Source of the DNA: Clostridia bacterium
GTDB taxonomy: Bacteria > Bacillota > Clostridia > Lachnospirales > Lachnospiraceae
Direction: 5' to 3'
Length of the DNA stretch: 64,000 nucleotides
Assembly (NCBI GenBank): GCA_910575245.1
Contig: CAJTEN010000003.1
Location: 310,001-374,000 of the forward strand
In this document: piece after piece, positions 41,746 to 51,117 of the stretch
Layout of the letters: the number at the start of each line of letters is the position of its first letter
Numbering within the stretch: the first letter of the stretch is position 1
Program-made: the position numbers and the translations under genes
The notes under the pieces: generated by a model
The model's input: the letters and a program-made list of their open reading frames with translations, nothing else
Databases searched by the model: none
What the model was told of the DNA's origin: nothing

Positions 41746-42153
41746 TTATTCGTTCCCTTTTTCCTCCCGTAGCTGCTCCAATACCGCTTTCAGCTTCCCC
41801 GGAATGGGCAGCCCCGTCCGGGCGGCATTCTCCAAAATAGAGATGCCTTCATTGGAAAGGTAAAAGAAGATGACCGCCGTCCGCAGGACGCTCCCTTCCC
41901 CGATGATGTGCGTATCTACGATATGCCCCACCGCCACAAGGCAGAAAATAACCACCTTCTTAAAAATACCTTTGAATCCCACCTCGCTGGAGAGCTTCTT
42001 CTCCACTGCCGCCGCCATCAGCCCCGTTGCATAATCCACGATGACGAATACCACCAGAGCATAAAGGAAGCCGTCAAAGCCTCCCATGACCGCGCCCAGC
42101 GCACCGCCGAGTGCCGCAAACGCATACTGCGCCGCCTCGATAAAATTTTTCAT
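41746..42153 (-). CDS. Phage holin (phi CP/Cph1 type)
   Basis: A 135-residue membrane protein with about three hydrophobic segments (FAALGGALGAVMGGFDGFLY, LVVFVIVDYATGLMAAAV, VIFCLVAVGHIVDTHI) and a basic C-terminal tail. VIVDYATGLMAA is diagnostic of this holin family. It makes membrane lesions that release the endolysin. The ATG at 42153 has GGAGG upstream. Immediately precedes the lysin gene. Confidence 0.92.
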   Translation of the reverse strand: MKNFIEAAQYAFAALGGALGAVMGGFDGFLYALVVFVIVDYATGLMAAAVEKKLSSEVGFKGIFKKVVIFCLVAVGHIVDTHIIGEGSVLRTAVIFFYLSNEGISILENAARTGLPIPGKLKAVLEQLREEKGNE

Positions 42154-42168
42154 TCTGATTCCTCCATT

Positions 42169-42191
42169 AAAAAAAGCACCTTTTTGGTGCC
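42169..42191 (-). terminator. Rho-independent terminator after tail gene
   Basis: Minus strand GGCACC-AAAAA-GGTGC followed by TTTTTTT. Separates the structural operon from the lysis cassette; it lies just before the holin ribosome site. Confidence 0.88.
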
Positions 42192-42199
42192 GTTTCCAG

Positions 42200-44323
42200 T
42201 TACGCGCATTCCACATACCGGATGAATGCTTTCCCGTTTCCTTCGTTCACCCCTGCCTCGGTTTCTGCGGGGTAATATTTCCCGTTATGGGTAAATGGCG
42301 CGACACCGTCCACATAGCCGGAACCGCCTGCGCCGGACTCACCGCGCAGGCCATAGTTCCCGCCGAACCATCCGCCTCCACCGCCGGATTCCGCAGTATT
42401 GCTATAGGAATAGGTCGGGGCATAACCAAAGTTTGTGGAAGGGCTGCTCCCTGTGGAGATCTGCCTCCCTCCCAATGCGCCTCCTGAGCCGTCACCGCCG
42501 CGTTCCCCTCCCCCATGCCCGCCTTTGTGGATGGCGCCGTTATCTATCCCGCCACCGCCGCCTCCGCCAGCCACAATCAGGACACACTCCCTGTTGGTAT
42601 AATTCAGTCCACTGCTGTTGCCATACCCCAATGCCCCGGACCTTGTCGCCACATGGGTCGATCCTCCCCCGCCTGCCCCGTACTGCTTACCGCTTGCATA
42701 GTTGCTTCCACCCCCGCCGCCGTTTGTCCCCGGAGATGTCCCGTTTGCAGCCCCGCCATTATATACATAGACCACCTCGTCCTTTTTCATCTTCTTATAA
42801 CCTTTGGAATGGCCGCCAAGACCGCCTTCCGCCACAAGGGAGTCCACTTTTGCGCTGCCCCCGGAACCGCCCCACACTTCAAACTCATAGATGCCATCCT
42901 GCGGGATGGTAAACTGCACATAACTGCCTGTGTAGGGAAAATCGTACTCCGTGGTCACCCACATGGCATAGAGCGTGGCCCCGGCAGGGAACACGCCTTT
43001 CTCTCCCGGCTTATAGGATGGCGTGGAGAGGGAATCAATGCTCCATCCACAGAAGGACATATTCTTCCGCGTGTAGGGGCTTGCCGGAACCGTGGTAGGC
43101 TCGCTCTGTGCATTCCCGTTATTGTAATAGCAGTCAGCAGTAAAGGATTCTGCCGCACCACTCACCGTCAATGTTCCGCCATTGGGCATCAGCCCTATAG
43201 CCATCTGCTTCCTGAAAACCGCATAGAGCGTGACGGGTTCCTCCGAACTGATGATAAACTCGGAAAGCACTTTCTTTTCCGCAGAATTATCCTGCCGCCA
43301 TCCCACAAAAGTGTATCCTTCCAGCGCAGCATCCGGGGCAGCGGCAATGGCGTCCTCCCTGTCCGGCACAGTCCTCTCCAACGAATATCCCGTGTCGATC
43401 TGATATGTCACTTTTACTCCTGCCGCATATACCCTGTCCTCTCCCACGAAAATGCGCGTCACGCGCTTTGTGGTTTCATCCTCATAACAGAGATAAATGG
43501 TGGTGGCGCTGTAGCTTTCCATTGCCCGGTATTCGTCAAGGCTCACCAGTTTCATCACAAGGCCGGTGCTGCTCATCATCTCCGTCACTTTTTCGTCCAG
43601 AGTCTGCACAGATTCCCCAATGGATGCATTGGAAGAAATAACGCCGTCCAGCTCCCCGATGATGTTCCTTGCCGTGAATACCGCAGTTCCGTCTAAAACC
43701 CTGTCCCCCACTTTGGTGATCCTCGAATACCCGGAAGGCTCGGAGGCTGCCGTGGTACCCGCCTGTGTGCAGACCAGCGTTGCCCACCCCGGAGCGCCCA
43801 CTGCGGTCACCGCATCCCCTATGGCATAGGAAGTGGCACGGGTGAGGGTTTCCCCTCCACCGCCTCCACCGCCGCTCCCGGCTTTCAGCGTGGGGAACAC
43901 TTTCGTAAGGCCATCCAAGCCCGCGGAAGATACGGTGAAGATGGCAAGTTCCAGATCGTAGGAAGAATTGTTGTAATTGATGTTCACATCCGCATCCAGC
44001 GGCGGAAGCTCCGCTGCCGCCTGCGCCAGTATCTTGATGGGTTCATCCGCATTTGATAGGTCAAGGTGGATATACACCCGTCCCTGCAATGTCTCCCCCA
44101 CATCCGCAAGGCGCACGTCTATCTCCGTTTCATACACCTCAAAGAACCGTCCCCTTATCATGCCAAAACCCTGTGAGATGTGCAGCACATTCCCTCTTGC
44201 GTAGGTGACCTCGCACCCTTTGAAGATGCCGCTGCCGGGGATCGCCGTCTCATAGATAATGGCGTCATCCTGCGGGGTCACGTTCCCGCCCTTATAGGTT
44301 TTTAATGTGATGTTGTCAGCCAT
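42200..44323 (-). CDS. Tail fibre/receptor-binding protein with InlB-type repeats and glycine-rich domain
   Basis: A 707-residue tail-tip protein. The N terminus (VTPQDDAIIYETAIPGSGIF) is the usual baseplate-attachment start. Residues ~310-450 contain two InlB B-type (Listeria-Bacteroides) repeats, GYTFVGWRQD...VTLYAVF and NMSFCGWSID...ATLYAMWV. The last ~230 residues form a glycine-rich domain (NGGGGGSNYASGKQYGAGGG) like those that bind surface glycans. It is the host-range determinant. Starts at ATG with AAGGAGG; overlaps the upstream gene by 8 bases. Confidence 0.82.
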   Translation of the reverse strand: MADNITLKTYKGGNVTPQDDAIIYETAIPGSGIFKGCEVTYARGNVLHISQGFGMIRGRFFEVYETEIDVRLADVGETLQGRVYIHLDLSNADEPIKILAQAAAELPPLDADVNINYNNSSYDLELAIFTVSSAGLDGLTKVFPTLKAGSGGGGGGGETLTRATSYAIGDAVTAVGAPGWATLVCTQAGTTAASEPSGYSRITKVGDRVLDGTAVFTARNIIGELDGVISSNASIGESVQTLDEKVTEMMSSTGLVMKLVSLDEYRAMESYSATTIYLCYEDETTKRVTRIFVGEDRVYAAGVKVTYQIDTGYSLERTVPDREDAIAAAPDAALEGYTFVGWRQDNSAEKKVLSEFIISSEEPVTLYAVFRKQMAIGLMPNGGTLTVSGAAESFTADCYYNNGNAQSEPTTVPASPYTRKNMSFCGWSIDSLSTPSYKPGEKGVFPAGATLYAMWVTTEYDFPYTGSYVQFTIPQDGIYEFEVWGGSGGSAKVDSLVAEGGLGGHSKGYKKMKKDEVVYVYNGGAANGTSPGTNGGGGGSNYASGKQYGAGGGGSTHVATRSGALGYGNSSGLNYTNRECVLIVAGGGGGGGIDNGAIHKGGHGGGERGGDGSGGALGGRQISTGSSPSTNFGYAPTYSYSNTAESGGGGGWFGGNYGLRGESGAGGSGYVDGVAPFTHNGKYYPAETEAGVNEGNGKAFIRYVECA

Positions 44324-45395
44324 TCTCCTGCCTCCTTAAAATCTTAGTCAAGTCCAGCCGCACCGTGCCGAATACCAGCTTTGTGTTCTTCCCACGCTCC
44401 CTCCCGGTAAGGATGCTGCGGTAACTCTCCCCATCCGAGATGATGTCCGCCACCTGCCCGAATTCCAGTTCCTCCGGCTTCACCAAAGCGTCACCGTTCA
44501 TCATAGTCAGTTCGATTAAGTTGGAATAGGATAAATTTGCGAACTTATTATGGGCGGCATTTATAGCTGCACTCTCAAAGCTGCTCCCCTCCTCATGGGA
44601 AACCGCCTGCATCTCACAGACCACCGGGGTAATGCGGTCACGGTCTTTCGTGTCATAGCCCAAATCCGGGTGGAGATAATACACCCTTTTTGTTTCATAA
44701 TCAGAACTATCATAGATCACCAGTTTATTCACATCGGCGCTGACCTGCTTGATGGTGACGCTCTTTTTGATGATGTTAGGCAGGTCGCTCTCAATCGTAA
44801 TTACCCCGGATGCGGCTTTTCCCACTGTGATCTGCACTTCCCGGTTCTGGATATCCAGCTTTGTCTTTACCAAAATACTGTACTTCTCCATCGCCGGGAT
44901 AATCACCGAATCAATGAGGTTCACGATGTTGTAATGACCGCCCTTGTCGGAGGGCGTGATGTGCAGGCTCCAGTCATTTGTGGCGGTTGCCGCACTGACC
45001 GAAAGCCCTTTGATATTCTGCATTTCATCCCCGTTTGTAATGAACATCTCTTTTATCCTGTCACAGATGAACTGCTCCATGCTCCCCTGCCCCTGCAAAT
45101 CCACATCAAACAGCACATCCGTATTCAGCAGCTCCATGAGCGGTTTATAGGAAATGGTCTGTAGCTTTTTGGATTTATCTGTGCCATAGCCGATCTCCGT
45201 TACAATCCCGGCATACTCCTCACTGCCCCGACTGATGCGGATATAGTCCTGCTTTTTCACGCCAGAGAGGGCAAGCACCGTCACGGTATTGCCGTCCGAG
45301 GATAAATAATCCTCTTTATAGGTAATCTCATTTACATTGGTGTTTCCCACCATCTCAAAATCCTGCGTGAAGATTTCCACGTTATACGGTCTCAT
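44316..45395 (-). CDS. Siphovirus tail protein, ReqiPepy6 Gp37-like (tail-associated)
   Basis: A 359-residue tail protein (start MRPYNVEIFTQDFEMVGNTN, with QDYIRISRGSEEYAGIVTEI). Its position between Dit and the receptor-binding protein and its beta-rich N-terminal part match the Tal/Gp37-like tail hub proteins that link the distal tail to the fibre. The short length means no lysin domain. GGGGAGG eight bases before the ATG at 45395. Confidence 0.78.
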   Translation of the reverse strand: MRPYNVEIFTQDFEMVGNTNVNEITYKEDYLSSDGNTVTVLALSGVKKQDYIRISRGSEEYAGIVTEIGYGTDKSKKLQTISYKPLMELLNTDVLFDVDLQGQGSMEQFICDRIKEMFITNGDEMQNIKGLSVSAATATNDWSLHITPSDKGGHYNIVNLIDSVIIPAMEKYSILVKTKLDIQNREVQITVGKAASGVITIESDLPNIIKKSVTIKQVSADVNKLVIYDSSDYETKRVYYLHPDLGYDTKDRDRITPVVCEMQAVSHEEGSSFESAAINAAHNKFANLSYSNLIELTMMNGDALVKPEELEFGQVADIISDGESYRSILTGRERGKNTKLVFGTVRLDLTKILRRQENG

Positions 45396-46218
45396 AGCTG
45401 ATCCTCCCCTCAACCATCACATTTAAGATATTCAGCCCCTCATGCACCACGGAAATACGGTTGCTGCCGTACTGCAGGTGGAAGAACCGCTCCGTGGTGA
45501 AATCGCACATCTGGTACCTGTCCGCCACCACCTCATCACTGACGCCCCGCTCCGTGATGCTGTAGGGAATCTGTGTGGTGTCGATGACCAGCTTATGCCC
45601 GTCCGGGATATTCCCTTCATACCTCCCCGTTTCATACAGGACATTATTCACATAGTGCTTCCATACGGGATTCGTGCAGGGGCCGTACACCGTCACCTTG
45701 CATGGGCTGTCCCCGTGGCTGTCGCTGTCAATCATCAGCGTGTTCTGCGTCACATCCGCATAGGCGTAGGGGTATTCGTAGGGGTATATTTTCCCGCCGA
45801 TAGAGAGCGTCCCACTGTAGCCGGAAACATTCTTATAAAACATACCCGTTGCGGTGAAAGCCACCTCGCAGTCCAGCCCCGCGCCGCCCGTAATTAATTC
45901 ACTTTTTGCAATCTCCGTCATCCGCACCGGGACACGGAACGCCTCCTCCATCTCGTATACCAAAGTCAAAGGCACTGCTCGGACGAACCGGGAAAAAGCT
46001 CTGTAGTTTTTGTATGCGTTTATCCCTCCGAAAAATATCCGCCCGGTCATCACCCCCTGTGAGAATAGTTCCTCCAGAGGGATAAAATCCGTGCCGATCT
46101 GTTCATACTGCGTCCCGTCCTTATAGCCGAAGCCGCCAATGGAATGAAAAAAGGATGTCCGGGCATTTAAATCCCATGACACCCCTTCCCCGTTTATGAG
46201 TCTGAATTTCCTTATCAT
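45382..46218 (-). CDS. Distal tail protein (Dit)
   Basis: A 278-residue protein of the siphophage Dit/phage tail family: IRKFRLINGEGVSWDLNART at the N terminus, the belt domain, and a galectin-like second half (SPCKVTVYGPCTNPVWKHYV). It forms the hexameric ring at the tail tip. Start overlaps the tape measure stop in ATGA. Confidence 0.85.
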   Translation of the reverse strand: MIRKFRLINGEGVSWDLNARTSFFHSIGGFGYKDGTQYEQIGTDFIPLEELFSQGVMTGRIFFGGINAYKNYRAFSRFVRAVPLTLVYEMEEAFRVPVRMTEIAKSELITGGAGLDCEVAFTATGMFYKNVSGYSGTLSIGGKIYPYEYPYAYADVTQNTLMIDSDSHGDSPCKVTVYGPCTNPVWKHYVNNVLYETGRYEGNIPDGHKLVIDTTQIPYSITERGVSDEVVADRYQMCDFTTERFFHLQYGSNRISVVHEGLNILNVMVEGRISYETV

Positions 46219-49200
46219 GAATACGCCTTTCCCAGCTCCCGGTTCAGCCCGTCAGATAACTCCCCGACTAATACACCGGAATCCAATACCACCTGTGCGT
46301 CTGCCAGCCTCGGCAGATACTTTGTCACCACCTCATACATGGCATCCAGCCTTGCCGCCAGTGAAGAACCGCTGCCGGAGCCTCCTGCCGCCTGTGCCCC
46401 CGCTGTCATGGAATCCGTGGCAGGGATAAGTGTTCCTGCCAGTTCCTTCATGGGGCCGGTCAGTTTCCCTAAATTCCCACGGATGCCTTTTCCGAGCAGG
46501 TCGATCATGTCAGGCATAAAAGTGTGGAAGTTGGAAAGCGGCCCCTCGTCCGGCTCGGAGAAATGCAGGAAGGACGCAATGGTTCCCGCGATGTCCTTCA
46601 CGCTGTCCACAAGACCGCTGATCTTCGACTTGATGCCGTTGATTAAGCCGCCGATGATATCCTTGCCCCACTGCAATGCCTGTGAGGGTAGGCCCTTGAT
46701 AAAATTAATCGCCGCATCGAATCCGCTCTTCACCGCCCCGGCAATACCGCTCATGGCGTTCTTGATGCCGGAGAGCAGGCTGTTGAATACATTTACAACC
46801 GCATCTTTCAGACCGCCCACAATGCCTGTGACCGTAGACTTGATGGCATTCCACACACTGGTGATGACTTCCTTTATTGCATTGACCACGGAACTGACTG
46901 CGGATTTGATGGCCTCCCACGCTGCGGTGATGGCAGATTTAATCGCCTCCATAATGGAAATGACCGCAGACTTGATGGCCTCCCATGCCGCCACAGCCAC
47001 ATTTTTTATCGCCTCGATTGCAGAGGATACCGCACTCTTGATGGCTTCCCATGCGGCAATGACCGCAGATTTAATGGCTTCCATTGCCGTGGTGATGGCG
47101 CTCTTGATCGCCTCCCATGCGGAGACCACCACATCCTTGATGGCGGAAAGCACCGCCGTCACTGCGGATTTAATCGCTTCCCATACAGATGTGATTACAC
47201 TGCGAATCGCCTCCATTACCGTGGTGACGGTATTCCTGATTGCCTCCCATGCAGAGGAAAGGAAAGAGCCGATGGCATTGGTCACGGTCTCGATCACATT
47301 TTTTACCGCATTCCATACCGTAGAAACCACCGTCTGAATCACATTCAGCACGGTTGTGATAATCATCTTATAGAACTCGAACCGCGCCACAATCAGCGTC
47401 TTTATCACATCAAGCACAGTCTGGAAGATGTTCTTTATCCCTTCCCACAGCCCGCTGAAAAAGTCTTTCAATCCGTTCCAGATAGCCTGCGCCGCCCCGG
47501 TGATGGCATTCCAGATATTGGAGAAGAAATCTTTCAGGCCATTCCACACTGCTATGGCGGCATCTTTTATGACATTCCACAGGTTGATCCAGAACTCCCG
47601 GAAGCCCTCGCAGTTATTCCACAGCGCCACGAAAATGGCAATCAGAGCCGCGATTGCCGCAATGACCAGCGTCACCGGGTTCGCAGCAAGTATTCCCCAT
47701 AAGGCACTAAGCCCTCCGCCGATACTGGAAATGCCGCCGATCAGTGTCGGGATGAAGGTCATAATGCTGCCCACAGCCGACACAACTTTTCCTATGACGA
47801 TAAGCACGGGGCCGATTGCAGCGGCAAGAAGCCCTATGGTGACAATGGTGTTTTTGGTGCCCTCATCCATGCCGTTCAGCTTGTCAACGAATCCCTGCAC
47901 CCATGTGACGATCTGGCGGATGGCGGGCATGAGGATTTCACCGAAAGAAATGGCCAGTTCTTCAAGCTGACTTTTCAGGATGGTAAGCTGTCCGGCAAGG
48001 TTATCCTGCATGGTGGCCGCCATCTCCGCAGACTTCCCGTCACAGTTCGCTATGGCGCTGCTCACCTTCTCGATGTCCGCAGGGGCAGCATTCATCAATG
48101 CGAGGAAGCCCGACATGGCATTTTTGCCAACCAAAGCCTCTGCCGCCGCTGCCTTTTCGGATTCGGACAATCCACCGAATGCCGTCCGGCAGTCTGAGAG
48201 GATGGCGCTCAAATCCCTCATGCTCCCGTCCGCATTGGTGGTGGCGATTGTGACCTCACCAATACTGCTTCCGCAAATCTTCACTTCCCCGGAAAGGTTG
48301 CTCATGATGGTGCGGAGCGCAGTACCGGCCTGCGTGGACTTGATGCCCGCATTGCCCATCAGGCCGATTGCCTCTGCGGTATCTTCCGCAGAGAATCCCA
48401 AAGCCCCGGCAATGGGCGCACAGTATTTGAAGGTCTCGCCCATCATGGAGACGTTGGTGTTCGCATTACTGGATGCCGCCGCAAGGATATCCGCGAAATG
48501 CCCGGAATCCGCTGCGGTAAGACCGAAAGCGGTGAGTGCATCCGTCACGATGTCGGAAGTGGATGCCAAATCTTCCCCGGAGGCGGCGGCAAGGTTCATG
48601 ATGCCCTCAATGCCGGAAAGCATATCCGAAGTCTTCCAGCCTGCCATCGCCATGTAGTTCATGGCCTCTGCTGCCTCCGATGCGGAGAACTTGGTCTTGC
48701 TCCCCATCTCCCTTGCCTTATCCCGGAGGGCATCAAGGTCTTTTCCCGTTGCCCCGGAAACCGCTCCGACCTGGCTCATGGCGGAATCGAAATCAGCGGC
48801 GGTCTTTACCGCCACCGTGCCAAGCCCCACAATGGGCGTGGTCACGCTTTTGGTGAGGGTAGTGCCGACATCGGAAATCTTATTCCCTAAGTTCTTCAAG
48901 TCCTCGCCCACGGCGGCAATCTTCTGCACCGCCACCGCAGACTGGTTCGCCTGCTGTTCGAGGCTCTTCAATTTTTCCTCAGTCTCGATGATCTCCCGCT
49001 GCAAACCATCGTACTGCTCCTGTGTGATCTCACCCTTTGCCAGCGCCTCATTTGCCTGTTCCGCAGCCGCTTTCAGGGTTTCCAGTTTTTCCTTCGTCTC
49101 CCGCACCGCTTCCGCAAGGAGCCTGTGCTTCTGTGCCAGCAGTTCCGTGTTGCCGGGGTCCAGTTTCAGGAGGTTATTTACATCCCGTAACTGTGACTGC

Positions 49201-49301
49201 GTGGTGCGAATCTCCCCGTTTACCCCTTTCAGCGCGGCTGTCAGCTTTGTGGTGTCGCCGCCGATCTCCACCGTAATGCCCTGTATCCTTGACGCTCCCA
49301 C
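46215..49301 (-). CDS. Phage tail tape measure protein
   Basis: A 1028-residue protein. Coiled coil at residues ~20-140 (KEKLETLKAAAEQANEALAK), TMP core domain with AADFDSAMSQVGAVSGATGK, ASEAAEAMNYMAMAGWKT and hydrophobic helices, then about ten AWEAIKSA(V/I)-type repeats of 20-30 residues, and a C-terminal tip domain. Its length sets tail length. The start is a GTG at 49301 with GGAGG nine bases upstream. Tandem repeats make length change likely. Confidence 0.92.
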   Translation of the reverse strand: MGASRIQGITVEIGGDTTKLTAALKGVNGEIRTTQSQLRDVNNLLKLDPGNTELLAQKHRLLAEAVRETKEKLETLKAAAEQANEALAKGEITQEQYDGLQREIIETEEKLKSLEQQANQSAVAVQKIAAVGEDLKNLGNKISDVGTTLTKSVTTPIVGLGTVAVKTAADFDSAMSQVGAVSGATGKDLDALRDKAREMGSKTKFSASEAAEAMNYMAMAGWKTSDMLSGIEGIMNLAAASGEDLASTSDIVTDALTAFGLTAADSGHFADILAAASSNANTNVSMMGETFKYCAPIAGALGFSAEDTAEAIGLMGNAGIKSTQAGTALRTIMSNLSGEVKICGSSIGEVTIATTNADGSMRDLSAILSDCRTAFGGLSESEKAAAAEALVGKNAMSGFLALMNAAPADIEKVSSAIANCDGKSAEMAATMQDNLAGQLTILKSQLEELAISFGEILMPAIRQIVTWVQGFVDKLNGMDEGTKNTIVTIGLLAAAIGPVLIVIGKVVSAVGSIMTFIPTLIGGISSIGGGLSALWGILAANPVTLVIAAIAALIAIFVALWNNCEGFREFWINLWNVIKDAAIAVWNGLKDFFSNIWNAITGAAQAIWNGLKDFFSGLWEGIKNIFQTVLDVIKTLIVARFEFYKMIITTVLNVIQTVVSTVWNAVKNVIETVTNAIGSFLSSAWEAIRNTVTTVMEAIRSVITSVWEAIKSAVTAVLSAIKDVVVSAWEAIKSAITTAMEAIKSAVIAAWEAIKSAVSSAIEAIKNVAVAAWEAIKSAVISIMEAIKSAITAAWEAIKSAVSSVVNAIKEVITSVWNAIKSTVTGIVGGLKDAVVNVFNSLLSGIKNAMSGIAGAVKSGFDAAINFIKGLPSQALQWGKDIIGGLINGIKSKISGLVDSVKDIAGTIASFLHFSEPDEGPLSNFHTFMPDMIDLLGKGIRGNLGKLTGPMKELAGTLIPATDSMTAGAQAAGGSGSGSSLAARLDAMYEVVTKYLPRLADAQVVLDSGVLVGELSDGLNRELGKAYS

Positions 49302-49321
49302 CCAAAAGCACCTCCCCACGA

Positions 49322-49345
49322 AAAAAGGAAGCCCGGAGGCTCCCT
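49322..49345 (-). terminator. Terminator just upstream of tape measure gene
   Basis: Minus strand GGGAGCC-TCCG-GGCTTCC followed by TTTTTT, ending about 20 bases before the tape measure start. Second of two tandem terminators after the inserted membrane-protein gene. Confidence 0.75.
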
Positions 49346-49356
49346 GAAAAAATGCG

Positions 49357-49393
49357 TAAAAAAAGACACCTGCTGTCATGGCAAGTGCCTATG
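49357..49393 (-). terminator. Terminator of the inserted membrane-protein gene
   Basis: Minus strand GGCACTTGC...GCAGGTGTC followed by TTTTTTT, 19 bases after the stop of the membrane-protein gene. Together with the next hairpin it isolates the inserted gene from the tail operon. Confidence 0.75.
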
Positions 49394-49411
49394 TAAGAAA
49401 TCTATTCTGTT

Positions 49412-50470
49412 TTAATTATTTGCACTATTTTTTTCTTCCCATTCCTTTTGCATCTTCTGAAAATATCCCGGCTTAGTGCATAACATATAATCTTTAAGTT
49501 CCGGAAACTCACCCTTATTGACTTTGCCATTCGCATACACTAAAACCTGTACCATTTCCGTAGTGATATCAAAATCAAACTGACGATAATAATGATCTTC
49601 GTCCTCGCTAAGAAGTTTGTCCTGCAATTCCCATACAAATTCACATTGATTGGCTCTATTTCCACCCCTTCCCGAAAAAAACAGTTCAAAGTGTGAATTT
49701 CTCTTTTTTATAAGATTTACAGTATCAAAAAGTTTACGATACAATTTTTCATATACATTAAGTCGAATGGACTTATTAGCAAATATAAAATCCATCCTTC
49801 CATATGCCGCTGTTATGGCACTTGTACGCACTTCTTGAAATCTCAAAAATGATTTCATTGTTTCTTTCAACTGTTTATCGTATTTTTCAATCTTTTCTGC
49901 ACATGTCCTGTCCAGATAATCCTTTTTCTGAAAGGGTTCTGTCATAGCTGTCTTTTCACGTTCATCCGCATGTTCCCAAACATAATCCCTGAATGCCCTT
50001 TGTGCATCATGTCTCAATTCCATATGATATTTTTCATATGCATCATCGGCCTTCTGTTGATCCTCAAAATTCAAAACGCTTGTTGCTAAATTTTCATTAT
50101 ATTTTGAATCCCAATCGTTATTATCCAATTCACCCAAAACATTCTGTATAAGTTCCTTTGGCTCATCTGGAAGAAAATATTTTATCTTAGAAAACTCACG
50201 TTGTAAATCCATTGCTGCAAGGTACATATTTTCCAGTGTATCTACACGTTCATTCCTATATTCACTTATGGAAATCAAGAGCGTAACCATCGCACTTGTG
50301 AATAAACCACTTGTTATTACCATAGCGAATTGCCGGAGGTCTGATAAAAATTGTGTACCTCCGTAAATTCCTAACAGTTCATATAATCTAAACTGTAAAA
50401 CAGCAAATCCCACTGCCCCAGCAAATGCAGTCAGTGCCGAAATCAATATAGTGCACTTCTTATTCTTCAA
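49412..50470 (-). CDS. Two-helix membrane protein inserted in the tail operon (moron)
   Basis: A 352-residue protein with two N-terminal helices (ILISALTAFAGAVGFAVLQF and FAMVITSGLFTSAMVTLLIS) and a long charged cytoplasmic domain rich in Glu, Lys and Asp, mostly helical. No family recognised. It is AT-rich compared with its neighbours. It splits the usual order (tail chaperones directly followed by tape measure) and carries its own upstream region and terminator: an autonomous cargo cassette. Such prophage genes often block superinfection, but that is only inference. The start is a TTG with GGGAGG seven bases upstream. Confidence 0.7.
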   Translation of the reverse strand: MKNKKCTILISALTAFAGAVGFAVLQFRLYELLGIYGGTQFLSDLRQFAMVITSGLFTSAMVTLLISISEYRNERVDTLENMYLAAMDLQREFSKIKYFLPDEPKELIQNVLGELDNNDWDSKYNENLATSVLNFEDQQKADDAYEKYHMELRHDAQRAFRDYVWEHADEREKTAMTEPFQKKDYLDRTCAEKIEKYDKQLKETMKSFLRFQEVRTSAITAAYGRMDFIFANKSIRLNVYEKLYRKLFDTVNLIKKRNSHFELFFSGRGGNRANQCEFVWELQDKLLSEDEDHYYRQFDFDITTEMVQVLVYANGKVNKGEFPELKDYMLCTKPGYFQKMQKEWEEKNSANN

Positions 50471-50567
50471 GTCAATTCCTCCCGATATATCTATTGGGGT
50501 ATTACCAGCCTTTCCCCACTACAAATATAGCAGAAAAAGGCTGGCTTTACAATTAAAAGCAATCCAT

Positions 50568-50911
50568 TTATCACAACCAAAAGCATATCCACACCTTTTT
50601 AAGAAACCGCCATATATAGGCGTTTCCTGCAATAATAGTGTGGATTTTATTCTGCTAATTGGAGTGATTTTTAATCCTTAAAATTTACCACTTCCGACAC
50701 TTTCTGATTTTTCATAATGTTAAAAAATACGGAAATGGTGTTTCTAAGCCGTTTCTTAATACTAATTTTTCAAAAAGTATCGGAAGTACCAAAAATGGAG
50801 TAGCTTATAATTACCAATATTCTTAAAACAATATCCACACCTTTCATTCTGAAAATCGTTGCATTTGTTGAATTTCTTAAAAAGGTATGGATATGAAATC
50901 AGTTGTGATAA
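50568..50911. repeat. 39-bp inverted repeats flanking upstream region of the inserted gene
   Basis: TTATCACAAC...CATATCCACACCTTTTTAAGAAA (50568-50606) is repeated inverted at 50873-50911 with about 33 of 39 bases matching. The 344-base interval looks like a MITE or a regulatory region with two matching operators; no gene lies inside. Partial further copies (CAATATCCACACCTTT at 50829) occur. Confidence 0.65.
50690..50787. repeat. Nested inverted repeat inside the 50568-50911 region
   Basis: ACTTCCGACACTTTCTGA (50690-50707) and TCAAAAAGTATCGGAAGT (50770-50787) pair at 16 of 18 positions. It is centred close to the midpoint of the larger repeat, so the whole region could extrude as one long interrupted cruciform or form a structured RNA. 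Confidence 0.6.
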
Positions 50912-50914
50912 TTC

Positions 50915-50940
50915 GATTTATTTTAACGTTAAAATAAATC
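50915..50940. repeat. Perfect 26-bp palindrome at the end of the tail chaperone extension
   Basis: GATTTATTTTAAC and its exact complement GTTAAAATAAATC meet without a loop. Its right half encodes the last residues and stop of the frameshifted chaperone. It may mark the point where the cargo cassette joined the tail operon, or be an operator. Confidence 0.7.
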
Positions 50941-51117
50941 CATGTCCTGTTGTGTTCCAAGCACTGCGTAGGAGCAGAAGTCATTCCTGCTCTCGGCATA
51001 CATATCATTGATCAATCCGATGGAGAGCAGCTCCAAGTCTGCTATCGAAAGCCCTAGCTGTACACACCGCAGAAGGAACAGCGGCGTGGTCATTTCCCGC
51101 TCAGTTGGGCGAAGTTT
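50929..51117 (-). CDS. Tail assembly chaperone extension made by -1 frameshift (gpT-like)
   Basis: After the slippery run the -1 frame reads KLRPTEREMTTPLFLLRCVQ and continues LGLSIADLELLSIGLINDMY to a TAA at 50929. It has no good independent start and gives a ~60-residue extension to the upstream chaperone, the siphophage gpG/gpGT arrangement. The fusion helps load the tape measure protein during tail assembly. Confidence 0.82.
   Translation of the reverse strand, partial: KLRPTEREMTTPLFLLRCVQLGLSIADLELLSIGLINDMYAESRNDFCSYAVLGTQQDMDLF

Noticed and set aside
42515-43696. 393-codon plus-strand open frame opposite the receptor-binding protein
   Set aside because: Arises from the glycine-rich and GC-rich coding sequence on the other strand; no family resemblance and no start signals.
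46339-47337. 332-codon plus-strand frame opposite the tape measure repeats
   Set aside because: A by-product of the repeated AWEAIKSA coding units on the minus strand.
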